This document shows, in pieces, positions 42,910 through 51,308 of a DNA stretch of 64,000 nucleotides. The position numbers were made by a program, and so were the translations under genes. The stretch's first letter is position 1, and the number at the start of each line of letters is the position of its first letter. The stretch comes from Herbidospora daliensis (GTDB lineage Bacteria > Actinomycetota > Actinomycetes > Streptosporangiales > Streptosporangiaceae): the NCBI RefSeq assembly GCF_001570585.1, contig NZ_BBXF01000005.1, positions 868,001-932,000 on the forward strand, in the 5' to 3' direction. Below the pieces are notes generated by a model. It worked only from the letters and a program-made list of their open reading frames with translations. It was not told where the DNA came from and searched no databases.

Positions 42910-43760
42910 GCCGTCGACATCTTCGAGGAGAGCCAGCGGCCCACCGGAAGCGCGGCCAGCAGGCCCAGCCCGGAGAGCGTCTTGCCGCCCCCGGCCACGG
43001 CGGCCGACTGCAGCGGCACGAAGCCCATGATCGAGGCCCGGACCGCCTGGCGGACCTGCTCGGGGTCGGGCTTGCCGCGCAGCGCCAGCGTCGCCCTGCC
43101 GCCGCTGGCGGCGTATCCGGCGATGAGGGCGGCCGCGGTGGCCTTGTCGACGGCCGAGCCCGCGCCCCTGGCCACCGAGACGGCCGCGAGGCCCGTGGCG
43201 GCGGCCGTACAGGCCAAAGCGCCGCGGACGGTGGCCGGGCTCGCCCCGGACACCTCCGCGCGGCCGAGGATGCTGATCCCGTAGGTGTGGGCGCCCACGG
43301 CGAAGGCCATCGGCGTGGCCTTGCCGGCGCCGAGCATCACGTCGAGCGTGCGGCAGGCCGCCATCGAGGCGGGGCCGGCCGGGGTGTGCTTCAGGCCCAT
43401 GTCGTACGCCCACACCGCCCCCGCCAGCAGCGCGGAGATGGCGAAGCCCTTCCGGCCGCCCGCGAGCGTGGCCGCGGCGATCCCGGCGCCGGTGAGCCCG
43501 GCGGCGATGCCGAGGGCCTGGTTGGCCGAGATGCGCCCGGACGGGATGGGCCGCTCGGGCCGCTCGACCGCGTCGATGTCGCGGTCGGCCCAGTCGTTCA
43601 GGGCCATCCCGGCCCAGTAGAGCAGCACCGAGGCGGCGGCCAGGCCGGGGGTTCCGCTGCGCCCGGCGAGCGCGGCGCCCGCCATGGTGTCGCCGGGGAC
43701 GGAGAGGGTGGCCGGGGCGCGCACCAGTTCGAGTGCCGCCCTTAACCCGATTCGACTCAT
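42906..43760 (-). CDS. UbiA-family prenyltransferase (EboC/SCO3242-like)
   Basis: A 284-residue membrane enzyme with about eight helices. The prenyl diphosphate-binding motif is NDWADRDIDAVERPERPIPSG, and a second Asp motif region is AYDMGLKHTPAG. The combination of short length and the motif sequence resembles the SCO3242-type prenyltransferases that correspond to EboC. It likely transfers a prenyl group to an unknown acceptor. First gene of its operon; an inverted repeat lies just upstream of its ATG. Confidence 0.88.
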   Translation of the reverse strand: MSRIGLRAALELVRAPATLSVPGDTMAGAALAGRSGTPGLAAASVLLYWAGMALNDWADRDIDAVERPERPIPSGRISANQALGIAAGLTGAGIAAATLAGGRKGFAISALLAGAVWAYDMGLKHTPAGPASMAACRTLDVMLGAGKATPMAFAVGAHTYGISILGRAEVSGASPATVRGALACTAAATGLAAVSVARGAGSAVDKATAAALIAGYAASGGRATLALRGKPDPEQVRQAVRASIMGFVPLQSAAVAGGGKTLSGLGLLAALPVGRWLSSKMSTA

Positions 43761-43769
43761 TTACGACTT

Positions 43770-43797
43770 CCGATCACTTACCAAGCTAGATGATCGG
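43770..43797 (-). promoter_or_regulatory. inverted repeat around the -10 of the UbiA operon
   Basis: CCGATCA (43770-43776) and TGATCGG (43791-43797) form a perfect 7-bp inverted repeat with a 14-bp spacer. On the minus strand the spacer contains TAGCTT, a good -10, 22 bases before the ATG at 43760. Candidate operator. Confidence 0.5.
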
Positions 43798-43828
43798 ATG
43801 TTTCCAGACTTTTCGTTCGGAAGCGAGC

Positions 43829-43846
43829 CCTTGACCTGCTTCAAGG
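43829..43846 (+). promoter_or_regulatory. inverted repeat CCTTGA-N6-TCAAGG upstream of a hypothetical gene
   Basis: A perfect 6-bp inverted repeat that includes TTGACC, a possible -35. The shape recalls promoters controlled by MerR-type activators, but no -10 at a matching distance is convincing. It is about 65 bp before the ATG at 43911. Confidence 0.4.
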
Positions 43847-43910
43847 TAGATATCCACACATAAAGGAACTGGACGCGGGCGTGGTTCGTCTCCCTGACGA
43901 GGGGGTGGCG

Positions 43911-44363
43911 ATGACGAGATCGCCGTGGAGACACCGTCTGCGGGTGGTGCCGGGGGCGGCCGTGGAGGCGCTCCTGAAGCGGCTCGGCCTCCGGCCTCGG
44001 TCACCGGCCCCGGTGCGCAACCCCGACGGGTCGACGACGTGTAGCGGGATCGCGCACGGTTTCCCGGTCCCGGCGCACGCGATGTCCCACCGCGGATGGA
44101 CGCACGGACTCCTGACCGTGCACCGGGACCAGGTGACGTTCCGGCTCTCCGACGGCGACGTGCTGTGCTCGTTCCCGCGCGAGGGCATGGTCGTCACCGT
44201 CAGGTGGCCCGGCGAGGGCGTGCTGAAGCGCGGGGTCATGGCCCGCGTGCGGGTGGATCTGCCCGACGGGCGGGTGATCCGGATCAACCTGCGGACCGCG
44301 TACAGGGAGGTCGTCGAAGACCTGGCGGGCCGCCCGCTCGGGAAGCGGGCGGCCGGCTACTAG
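43911..44363 (+). CDS. hypothetical soluble protein
   Basis: A 150-residue basic protein with no membrane segment or signal peptide. The central part ([34 protein letters not shown]) and the following short strands suggest a small beta-rich fold, perhaps PH-like. I cannot name a family. ATG at 43911 has GAGGGGG five bases upstream; GTGs at 43881 and 43905 are alternatives. Divergent from the UbiA operon; its end overlaps the oppF-like gene by four bases. Confidence 0.6.
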   Translation: MTRSPWRHRLRVVPGAAVEALLKRLGLRPRSPAPVRNPDGSTTCSGIAHGFPVPAHAMSHRGWTHGLLTVHRDQVTFRLSDGDVLCSFPREGMVVTVRWPGEGVLKRGVMARVRVDLPDGRVIRINLRTAYREVVEDLAGRPLGKRAAGY

Positions 44364-45373
44364 GCGACCGTGGCCGGGGTCTCCGTCTTCGACGGCGCGT
44401 TCTCCGGGAAGTGGCAGGCGACCGCGTGGCCCGGGGCGAGTTCCGCCAGCGGCGGCTCCTGGGTCTTGCAGATCTCCTGGGCCTTCCAGCAGCGCGTGTG
44501 GAAGCGGCAGGCCGGCGGCGGGTTGAGCGGGGAGGGCACGTCGCCGGTCAGGCGGATGCGGTCGCGGCCCTCGCGCTGCTTGGGATCGGGGATCGGCACC
44601 GCCGACATCAGCGCGTTGGTGTAGGGGTGCATCGGCGAGCCGTAGAGGCCCGCGCGGTCTCCCACCTCGACGATCTTGCCGAGGTACATGACCGCGACCC
44701 GGTCGGAGATGTGCCGGACGACCGACAGGTCGTGGGCGATCACCACGTAGGTCAGGTCGAGCTCGTTCTGCAGGTCTTCCAGCAGGTTGACGACCTGGGC
44801 CTGGATCGACACGTCGAGCGCGGAGACCGGCTCGTCGGCGATGATCAGCTTGGGCTTCAGGGCGAGGGTGCGGGCGATGCCGATGCGCTGCCGCTGGCCG
44901 CCGGAGAACTCGTGCGGGTAGCGGTTGTAGTGCTCGGGGTTGAGGCCGACCAGCTCCAGGATGTCCTGGACGGCCTTCTTGATGCCCTGCTCGGTCTGGA
45001 TGCCCTGGATCCGGTACGGCGCGCCCACGATGGCCCCGACGGTGTGCCGGGGGTTCAGGCTGCTGTACGGGTCCTGGAAGATCATCTGCATGTCACGCCG
45101 GAGCGGGCGGAGTCTGCCCTGCTTCATGTGCGTGATGTCGTGGCCCTCGAAGGTGATCTTCCCGCCGGTCGGCTCGATCAGCCGGGTGATCAGGCGGCCG
45201 GTGGTGGTCTTGCCGCACCCCGACTCGCCCACCAGGCCGAGCGTCTCGCCCTTGCGCACGTCGAAGCTGATGCCGTCGACCGCCTTGACCGCGCCCACCT
45301 GGCTCTTGAACAGCCCCTTGGTGACCGGGAAGTGCTTCTCCAGCCCCTGGACGGACAGGATGGTTTCGGACAT
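44360..45373 (-). CDS. oligopeptide/dipeptide ABC transporter ATPase (OppF/DppF-type)
   Basis: A 337-residue ATPase. Walker [15 protein letters not shown], signature [20 protein letters not shown], Walker [15 protein letters not shown] and the switch histidine in [13 protein letters not shown]. The C-terminal oligopeptide/dipeptide extension has [15 protein letters not shown] with further cysteines ([15 protein letters not shown]), the Fe-S-type motif of this subfamily. It pairs with the ATPase encoded immediately upstream, which ends in an ATGA overlap. Last gene of the transporter operon. Confidence 0.93.
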   Translation of the reverse strand: MSETILSVQGLEKHFPVTKGLFKSQVGAVKAVDGISFDVRKGETLGLVGESGCGKTTTGRLITRLIEPTGGKITFEGHDITHMKQGRLRPLRRDMQMIFQDPYSSLNPRHTVGAIVGAPYRIQGIQTEQGIKKAVQDILELVGLNPEHYNRYPHEFSGGQRQRIGIARTLALKPKLIIADEPVSALDVSIQAQVVNLLEDLQNELDLTYVVIAHDLSVVRHISDRVAVMYLGKIVEVGDRAGLYGSPMHPYTNALMSAVPIPDPKQREGRDRIRLTGDVPSPLNPPPACRFHTRCWKAQEICKTQEPPLAELAPGHAVACHFPENAPSKTETPATVA

Positions 45374-46395
45374 CAGGACTCCAGCTTCGGCTTGATCTCG
45401 GTGGCCCAGATGTCCCGCCGCTCCTCACGGGAGAGGTGGCAGCGCACCAGGTGGCCTCCCTCGGTCTCGACCAGGTCGGGCACCAGCGTGCTCCCCTTGC
45501 CGCCGGTACGCGGCTCGAAGGCGCACCGAGGGTGGAAGGCGCAGCCCGACGGCACGTTGATGAGCGAGGGCGGGCTGCCCTTGATCGGCAGCAGCCGCTC
45601 GGTCACCTCGCGGTCGAGGCGGGGCATGGACCCCAGTAGACCCCAGGTGTAGGGGTGCTCGGGCCGCTCGAAGATGTCGTCGGCGGAGCCGTATTCGATG
45701 CACTTGCCGCCGTACATGACCAGGATGTCGTCGGACAGTTCGGCGACCACGCCCAGGTCGTGGGTGATGATGATCAGCGCGGCGTTGAAGTCGCGCTGCA
45801 GGTCGCGCATCAGGTCGAGGATCTGCGCCTGGACGGTCACGTCGAGCGCGGTGGTCGGCTCGTCGGCGATGAGCAGCTCGGGGTCGCACGACAGCGCCAT
45901 GGCGATCATCGCGCGCTGGCGCATGCCGCCGGAGAACTCGTGCGGGTAGCTGTCGACGCGGCGGTCGGGCTGCGGGATGCCGACCCGGCCGAGCATGTCG
46001 ATCGCGTGCTTCTTGGCGACCTTCTTCGGGACGTCGTTGTGGATCCGGTACGCCTCGATGATCTGGTCGCCCACCGTGTAGTACGGGTGCATCGCCGACA
46101 GCGGGTCCTGGAAGATCATCGCCATCTTCTTGCCCCGCAGCGAGCGCACGTGCTCCTGCGAGGCCGTGACGAGTTCCTCGCCGTCGAGCCAGATCTCGCC
46201 GGAGATCTTGGCCCGGCCGCCCTTGTGCAGGCCGAGGATGCTGAGCGAGGTGACGCTCTTGCCGGAACCCGACTCGCCCACGATGCCGAGGGTCTTGCCG
46301 CGTTCGAGCTGGAACGACAGGCCGTCGACCGACTTGACCAGGCCGTCGTCGGTCGGGAAGTGGACCTTGAGGTCGTTGAGCTGGAGGAAGGTCAT
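45373..46395 (-). CDS. oligopeptide/dipeptide ABC transporter ATPase (OppD/DppD-type)
   Basis: A 340-residue ATPase. Walker [16 protein letters not shown], signature [20 protein letters not shown], Walker [28 protein letters not shown]. The C-terminal [14 protein letters not shown] is the OppD-type cysteine motif. It overlaps the permease stop upstream and the OppF-type start downstream, so expression of the ATPase pair and permease is coupled. Confidence 0.93.
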   Translation of the reverse strand: MTFLQLNDLKVHFPTDDGLVKSVDGLSFQLERGKTLGIVGESGSGKSVTSLSILGLHKGGRAKISGEIWLDGEELVTASQEHVRSLRGKKMAMIFQDPLSAMHPYYTVGDQIIEAYRIHNDVPKKVAKKHAIDMLGRVGIPQPDRRVDSYPHEFSGGMRQRAMIAMALSCDPELLIADEPTTALDVTVQAQILDLMRDLQRDFNAALIIITHDLGVVAELSDDILVMYGGKCIEYGSADDIFERPEHPYTWGLLGSMPRLDREVTERLLPIKGSPPSLINVPSGCAFHPRCAFEPRTGGKGSTLVPDLVETEGGHLVRCHLSREERRDIWATEIKPKLES

Positions 46396-47405
46396 GACAG
46401 CCGCACCCTCGGGTCCACGACCGCGTAGAGCAGGTCGACGATCAGGTTGGCCACGACGATGAAGAACGCGGCCAGCATGGTGAAGCCCATGATCTTGGGC
46501 AGGTCGTTGGCGGCGATGGCGGTCGTGGCGTACTTGCCGAGGCCCTGGAGGGAGAAGGCGTTCTCGGTCAGGATCGCGCCGCCGACGAGGATGCCCACGT
46601 CGAGACCGAAGATCGTGACGATCGGGGTGAGCGCGGCGCGCAGGCCGTGCTTGCCGATGACCTTGCTCTCCTTGAGGCCCTTGGCCCGCGCGGTGCGGAT
46701 GTAGTCCTCACCCATCGTGTCGAGCATGCCGGCCCGGGTGAGCCGGGCGTAGGCCGCGGCGTTCAGGAAGGCCAGGGTGAGCCAGGGCAGGATCAGGTTG
46801 TACGCCCACAACCCCGGATTCTCCGTCAACGGGGTGTACGCGCCTCCTGGGGCGGTGATGCCCAGACCGTACGAGAGCAGGGAGAGCGCCACCAGACCCG
46901 TGAAGAAGGGCGGCAGCGACACGCCCGCCAAGGCGATGATCATCGCTCCCCGGTCGAAGATCGAGCGTCTCTTCAGCGCGGAGAGCACGCCGACCGAGAC
47001 GCCGATCACCAGCCAGATGACCGAGGCGCCCGCGGCGAGCGAGAGCGTCACGGGTAGCCGGTCGACCAGATCGGGCCAGACCGGTTGCTTGGTGACGAAG
47101 GAGTACCCGAGGCAGGGGGCGGGGCACTGCTCGACGCCGGTGCCGTAGTCGTACTCGGCCCCGACGAAGACGCCTTTCACCCATCGGCCGTACTGGACGA
47201 CGACGGGGTCGTGCAGCCCGAGCTTCTCCGCGACGGCGGTGACCGTTTCCGCGGTGGCCGCCCGCCCGACATACCGGTTGGCGATGTCGTCGGGCGTGAC
47301 GCCCGCGAGGCGGGGCACCACGAAGAAGATCGAGAACGTGACCGCGCTGACGATGAACAGCATGGCCAGGGCGCCGATCAGGCGCCGGATGATGTAGGTG
47401 ACCAC
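46392..47405 (-). CDS. ABC transporter permease (OppB/DppB-type)
   Basis: A 337-residue membrane protein with six helices. The N-terminal IIRRLIGALAMLFIVSAVTF is typical of DppB. A large external loop (about 65-110, with two cysteines, EQCPAPCLG) follows, and the EAA-like cytoplasmic loop is EDYIRTARAKGLKESKVIGKHGLRAAL. GTG start. It follows the substrate-binding protein gene after a strong hairpin, which should lower its expression relative to the binding protein. Confidence 0.93.
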   Translation of the reverse strand: MVTYIIRRLIGALAMLFIVSAVTFSIFFVVPRLAGVTPDDIANRYVGRAATAETVTAVAEKLGLHDPVVVQYGRWVKGVFVGAEYDYGTGVEQCPAPCLGYSFVTKQPVWPDLVDRLPVTLSLAAGASVIWLVIGVSVGVLSALKRRSIFDRGAMIIALAGVSLPPFFTGLVALSLLSYGLGITAPGGAYTPLTENPGLWAYNLILPWLTLAFLNAAAYARLTRAGMLDTMGEDYIRTARAKGLKESKVIGKHGLRAALTPIVTIFGLDVGILVGGAILTENAFSLQGLGKYATTAIAANDLPKIMGFTMLAAFFIVVANLIVDLLYAVVDPRVRLS

Positions 47406-47423
47406 TGTCCCCCCTCGGCGATG

Positions 47424-47452
47424 GGGGGCCGGTCCGGGTGGGACCGGCCCCC
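47424..47452 (-). terminator. attenuating hairpin between binding-protein and permease genes
   Basis: A perfect 12-bp stem (GGGGGCCGGTCC at 47424-47435, GGACCGGCCCCC at 47441-47452) with a 5-nt loop. It sits 22 bp past the oppA-like stop. Such stems commonly stabilise or partially end transcripts so the binding protein exceeds the permease. Confidence 0.75.
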
Positions 47453-47474
47453 TGTCTGCCGAACCTTAGGTTTG

Positions 47475-49244
47475 CTACTGCTGGACGCCGAGCGCCAGGT
47501 AGTCGTACATGTCGAAGGCGCCGGTGATGAACTGGTTCGTCACACCCTTGCCCCGGAGCAGCAGACCCTTGGCGTAGACGGCCGGGAGGACGTAGGCGCC
47601 CTCCATGACCTTCTGGTCGATCTCGCCCCAGACCGCGTCACGGGCGGCGGTCTCGGAGGTGGCGAAGGCCTTGTCGACGAGGGCGTCGATCTCGGGCGAC
47701 TTCACCGACAGGTTGTAGTTGCCGGCGTCGCGGATGGTGCGGCTGTCGACGATCTGCGACAGGAAGCCGAAGCCGTCGTTCCAGTCGGCGCCCCAGCCGT
47801 TGGTGGCCAGGCCGATGCCGTTCGCCTTGGTGTAGGCGGGCTTGCCGGCGTAGGCGGTGAAGTACTCCGAGGTCGGGAAGCCCTTCAGGGTCAGCTTGAT
47901 GCCGACCTTGGCGAGCGCCTGCTGCATCGACTCGGCCGCCGCGACCTCCTTGGGACGGTCGGAGCGGAAGGTCATCGTGGTCTCGAAGCCGCTGGGCTGA
48001 CCGCAGGCCGTGAGGGCCTCCTTGGCCTTGGCCTCGTCGCCGCTGGCGGTCGGGTAGAGGTCGAGCTTCTTCCAGCCGCCGATGCCCGAGGGCAGCAGCG
48101 AGGTGGCGATGTCACCCGCGAGCTGGCCGCCGTAGGCGTTCTGCAGGCCGACGCGGTCGGCGGCGTAGATGACCGCCTTGCGGCACTCGACGTTGTCGAG
48201 CGGCGGGTTGTCGTTGAGGATCGAGATGTACCAGGTGCGGGCCGAGACCGGGTTGTCGGCGCGCTCGCGCAGGGCCGGGTCGGTCTGGATCGAGCCGAGG
48301 GCGGCCGGCTGCACACCGGTGCCGGCGATGTCGACGTGCAGGTCGCCGGCGATGATCCGGTTGTCGAGGTCGTTGGCCTCGACGCCCAGGCTGATCTCGT
48401 ACTTGTCCGGCAGGGCCTTGCGCACCGGGTCGGTGGCCTGGTCCCAGTTGGGGTTGCGGACCAGCACGTACTGCTTGCCCTGCTCGACGGTCTCGAACAT
48501 GTAGGGACCGGAGGCCACGACGTGGTCGCGGTACTTGATGCCGGTGTCCTTGGCCTGCGGGACCGGCACGGTGGCCGGGAGCGCGGCGAAGTTGTCGAAG
48601 CCGGAGTAGGGCTTGTTCAGGTGGAAGACGATCGTCTGGTCGTCGGGGGTCTCGATCGCCGAGTCGGTGTTGACGTCGGGCGTCTTGTAGACCGACTCGA
48701 AGTCCTTCGGCAGGTCCAGCCAGTCGTTGAAGTACGTCGGGCCGTTCACGAAGGTCTTCTTGTCGAGCTGGCGGAGCACCGCGTACTTCACGTCCTTGGA
48801 CGTGATCGGGGTGCCGTCCTCGAACTTCACACCGGCGCGCAGCTTGTACGTCCAGGTCTTGCCCTCGTCGCTGCTCTGACCCAGGCTCTCGGCCAGGTCG
48901 GGCACGAGCTCGCGGCCCTTGGCGCCCGGCGCGGGGTTGTAGGTCACCAGCGGACGGCCGTAGATGCGCAGGAGGTTCCACGACATGCCGTAGTAGGTGT
49001 CACCGGGGTCGATGGAGTCCCAGTCCTCGGTGACGGCCATCTTGAGGGTGCCGCCCTTCGTGTCCGAAGGGTTGGTCACGTTCTCAAGACCGGCGTTGAA
49101 GCCGGCCGCCCCGGCCGACGGCGCCGAGGTGGAGCCACCGCCCTCAGTGGCGGCCGGGGTCGTCGTGCCGCCGCCGCCGCAGGCCGAGAGGGCCAGCGCC
49201 AGGACGGCACCGGCGGCCGAGACGACCAGTGCTTTCTTCTTCAT
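47475..49244 (-). CDS. peptide ABC transporter substrate-binding lipoprotein (OppA/DppA-type)
   Basis: A 589-residue lipoprotein. Signal peptide MKKKALVVSAAGAVLALALS then lipobox ACGGGG. A Thr/Gly/Ala-rich linker leads to a family-5 extracellular solute-binding domain (about 60-589) with GRPLVTYNPAPGAKGRELVP, YKLRAGVKFEDGTPITSKDV, NGWGADWNDGFGF. It binds a peptide or similar solute outside the cell and delivers it to the two permeases. The ligand is not predictable. Second gene of the operon, between the two permease genes. Confidence 0.94.
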   Translation of the reverse strand: MKKKALVVSAAGAVLALALSACGGGGTTTPAATEGGGSTSAPSAGAAGFNAGLENVTNPSDTKGGTLKMAVTEDWDSIDPGDTYYGMSWNLLRIYGRPLVTYNPAPGAKGRELVPDLAESLGQSSDEGKTWTYKLRAGVKFEDGTPITSKDVKYAVLRQLDKKTFVNGPTYFNDWLDLPKDFESVYKTPDVNTDSAIETPDDQTIVFHLNKPYSGFDNFAALPATVPVPQAKDTGIKYRDHVVASGPYMFETVEQGKQYVLVRNPNWDQATDPVRKALPDKYEISLGVEANDLDNRIIAGDLHVDIAGTGVQPAALGSIQTDPALRERADNPVSARTWYISILNDNPPLDNVECRKAVIYAADRVGLQNAYGGQLAGDIATSLLPSGIGGWKKLDLYPTASGDEAKAKEALTACGQPSGFETTMTFRSDRPKEVAAAESMQQALAKVGIKLTLKGFPTSEYFTAYAGKPAYTKANGIGLATNGWGADWNDGFGFLSQIVDSRTIRDAGNYNLSVKSPEIDALVDKAFATSETAARDAVWGEIDQKVMEGAYVLPAVYAKGLLLRGKGVTNQFITGAFDMYDYLALGVQQ

Positions 49245-49290
49245 TGCGTAAACCCCTTGTTGGTAGGAGCCGGGGAAACAGGGTGGAAGC

Positions 49291-50292
49291 TCAGCGGCCC
49301 GACTTGGGGTCGAGCGCGTCGCGCAGGCCGTCGCCGAAGAGGTTGAAGGCCAGCACGGTGATGAAGATCGCCATGCCGGGGAAGAACATGAAGTGCGGCA
49401 CGGTGTAGTACTTCGTCGCCGCGGCGAGCATGCCGCCCCAGGTCGCGGTGGGCGGCTGGATGCCGACCCCCAGGAACGACAGCGCGGCCTCGAACAGCAC
49501 GTTCGTCGGGATGAGCAGCGTCGCGTAGATCAGGACCGGCGCGATCAGGTTCGGCAGGATCTCCCGGAACAGGATGTACGGCCCCCGCGCGCCCAGGCTC
49601 CGGGCCGCGTCGACGAACTCGCGCTCCCGGAGCGACAGGGTCTGGCCCCGGATGATCCGGGCGATGTAACCCCAGTTGAAGAAGCCGATGACGAAGATCA
49701 GCAGCAGGATGCGGAGGGTGTCGCCCTTCACTTCGAGCTGGGTCTCGAACTGGCCGAGCACGCCCACCAGCGCCATGGCGAAGACCAGGACGGGGAAGGC
49801 GAGGAAGATGTCCATGAGCCGGCTGATGATCATGTCGACCCAGCCGCCGAAGTAACCGGCGATGACGCCCATGACAGTCCCGATGAAGACCGAGAGCAGG
49901 GTGGCGAGGAAGGCGATCAGCAGCGAGATCCGGGCGCCGTACACGACCCGGCTGAACAGGTCGCGGCCGTTGACGGGTTCGACCCCGAACAGGTAGTCCC
50001 AGCTGATGCCGGACCCGCCCTTGGGGATCATCGTCATGGTGTCGATCTGGTCCTGGTTGAACTGGTTGGGCGGGTGCCCGAACCAGCTCACGATCAGTGG
50101 CGCGAAGACGGCGACCAAGATCAGGAAGATGATGACACCGGCACCGGTGAGGGCGACCTTGTCCCGCTTCAGGCGCATCCAGGCGATCTGTCCAAGAGAC
50201 CGCCCCTGGATCGCCTTCGCGCCCGCTCCCTCGGCAACGGACTCCGGCGTGGCTTTCAGCTCATCGCCGGAGACGTCAAGTGGTGCGGTCAT
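49291..50292 (-). CDS. ABC transporter permease (OppC/DppC-type)
   Basis: A 333-residue membrane protein with six helices. The N-terminal cytoplasmic extension (RSLGQIAWMRLKRDKVALTG) is typical of OppC/DppC. The EAA motif is EFVDAARSLGARGPYILFREI, and the C-terminal LFGDGLRDALDPKSGR is a hallmark. ATG at 50292; frame upstream is unsupported. First gene of the five-gene operon oppC-oppA-oppB-oppD-oppF (names by similarity). Confidence 0.94.
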   Translation of the reverse strand: MTAPLDVSGDELKATPESVAEGAGAKAIQGRSLGQIAWMRLKRDKVALTGAGVIIFLILVAVFAPLIVSWFGHPPNQFNQDQIDTMTMIPKGGSGISWDYLFGVEPVNGRDLFSRVVYGARISLLIAFLATLLSVFIGTVMGVIAGYFGGWVDMIISRLMDIFLAFPVLVFAMALVGVLGQFETQLEVKGDTLRILLLIFVIGFFNWGYIARIIRGQTLSLREREFVDAARSLGARGPYILFREILPNLIAPVLIYATLLIPTNVLFEAALSFLGVGIQPPTATWGGMLAAATKYYTVPHFMFFPGMAIFITVLAFNLFGDGLRDALDPKSGR

Positions 50293-50589
50293 GCGTTGGG
50301 CCCCCTGGGTTCCAGACGACGTTGTGCCGACGGGAGCACGACACGTCCGGAGCGCTCCCATGTGGATCCAGACCCACATGGTGAGCGGGTCTCGGAGGCA
50401 GAATCTATGTGCTGATCTGCGTAAACAAGACCCAGTAGGCGCTATGTGGCCCAACTGTGACGCACGCGAAACTCATTCGTGTTGATCTTGAAGAGAATGT
50501 CGGAGTCCGGTTTCGGTTGTGTCGCGGATCTGTGACATTGCACTGGCCGGTAACTTGGGTCTCGCCATCCGAGATTTCCCGAGTCGGCC
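50293..50589. other. intergenic upstream region of the opp operon
   Basis: About 300 bp without a gene. It contains a perfect inverted repeat CCATGTGG-N8-CCACATGG (50358-50381), 65 bp upstream of the oppC ATG, that could be an operator or a leader hairpin. No other structure was recognised. Confidence 0.5.
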
Positions 50590-51072
50590 TCAGCTGATCC
50601 CGCGCTTCTTCAAGATGTCCTCGATGTCGGAGAAGTCGTCGTTCTTCGACTCGACGGGACGGGCCATCGGCTTGGTGACGTCGGCCGGCCGGCCGGGCTG
50701 GGCCGGCTGGGTCGCCGTCGCGGACGCGGGCGCCTTCTTCTCGGTACGGGACCTGCGCCCCAACCGGAGGGTGCGGCCCCGCATGACCCCCGACACCAGG
50801 AACAAGACCACCGAAAGCCCGGCCAGCGCAACCCCTGCCCACACTGTGGGCGAGAGCACCAGGCGGGTCACGAAGGTGACGACCGAGGCGACCATGTTCC
50901 AGATCGTCTCCAGGACACCCGTCAGGTAGGCCGCCAGTGGCAGCAGCGCCCACGCGGTGACGCGCAGCCCCGCCGCCGCCCCCCGGCGCCGGAACGCGAG
51001 GAACGCGAGCACCACTCCCGCCGCGGTCAGTCCCGCGCACAGCGGCAACCACGCGATCTGGGCAAAGGTCAT
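50590..51072 (-). CDS. hypothetical membrane protein with basic/acidic tail
   Basis: A 160-residue protein with three membrane helices (about 5-27, 40-65 and 75-97), then a basic stretch RGRTLRLGRRSRTEKK, an Ala/Pro-rich linker and an acidic-basic C terminus NDDFSDIEDILKKRGIS. Proteins of this layout occur in many Streptosporangiales as conserved hypotheticals; that is from memory. Located between the opp operon and a LuxR regulator. No function can be assigned. Confidence 0.7.
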   Translation of the reverse strand: MTFAQIAWLPLCAGLTAAGVVLAFLAFRRRGAAAGLRVTAWALLPLAAYLTGVLETIWNMVASVVTFVTRLVLSPTVWAGVALAGLSVVLFLVSGVMRGRTLRLGRRSRTEKKAPASATATQPAQPGRPADVTKPMARPVESKNDDFSDIEDILKKRGIS

Positions 51073-51308
51073 GCCGGCCCCCTCAGGTTGTGTCAGGCGG
51101 ATTCCCGCGCGAGCCGACGACCGGCCCGCGTCCGCTTCGTCGCGGCCTCATTTTCGTCATGGCCCGATTTCCATCCTGTCACGTGGGTCTCCGCCGCGCG
51201 CTCCTCCCTGAGGAGGGCGCGACCCCTAGGCACTCCCCCGGGTTACCCCTGGGGGACCGTGGGGTTCACTCTGATCCGCCCGGCCCGCCGGATTCCTACC
51301 GTCGGAGC

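Noticed and set aside
43829-43846. SoxR box
   Set aside because: Half-sites CCTTGA/TCAAGG do not match the SoxR sequence CCTCAAGTTAACTTGAGG in order or centre, and no SoxR gene is seen.
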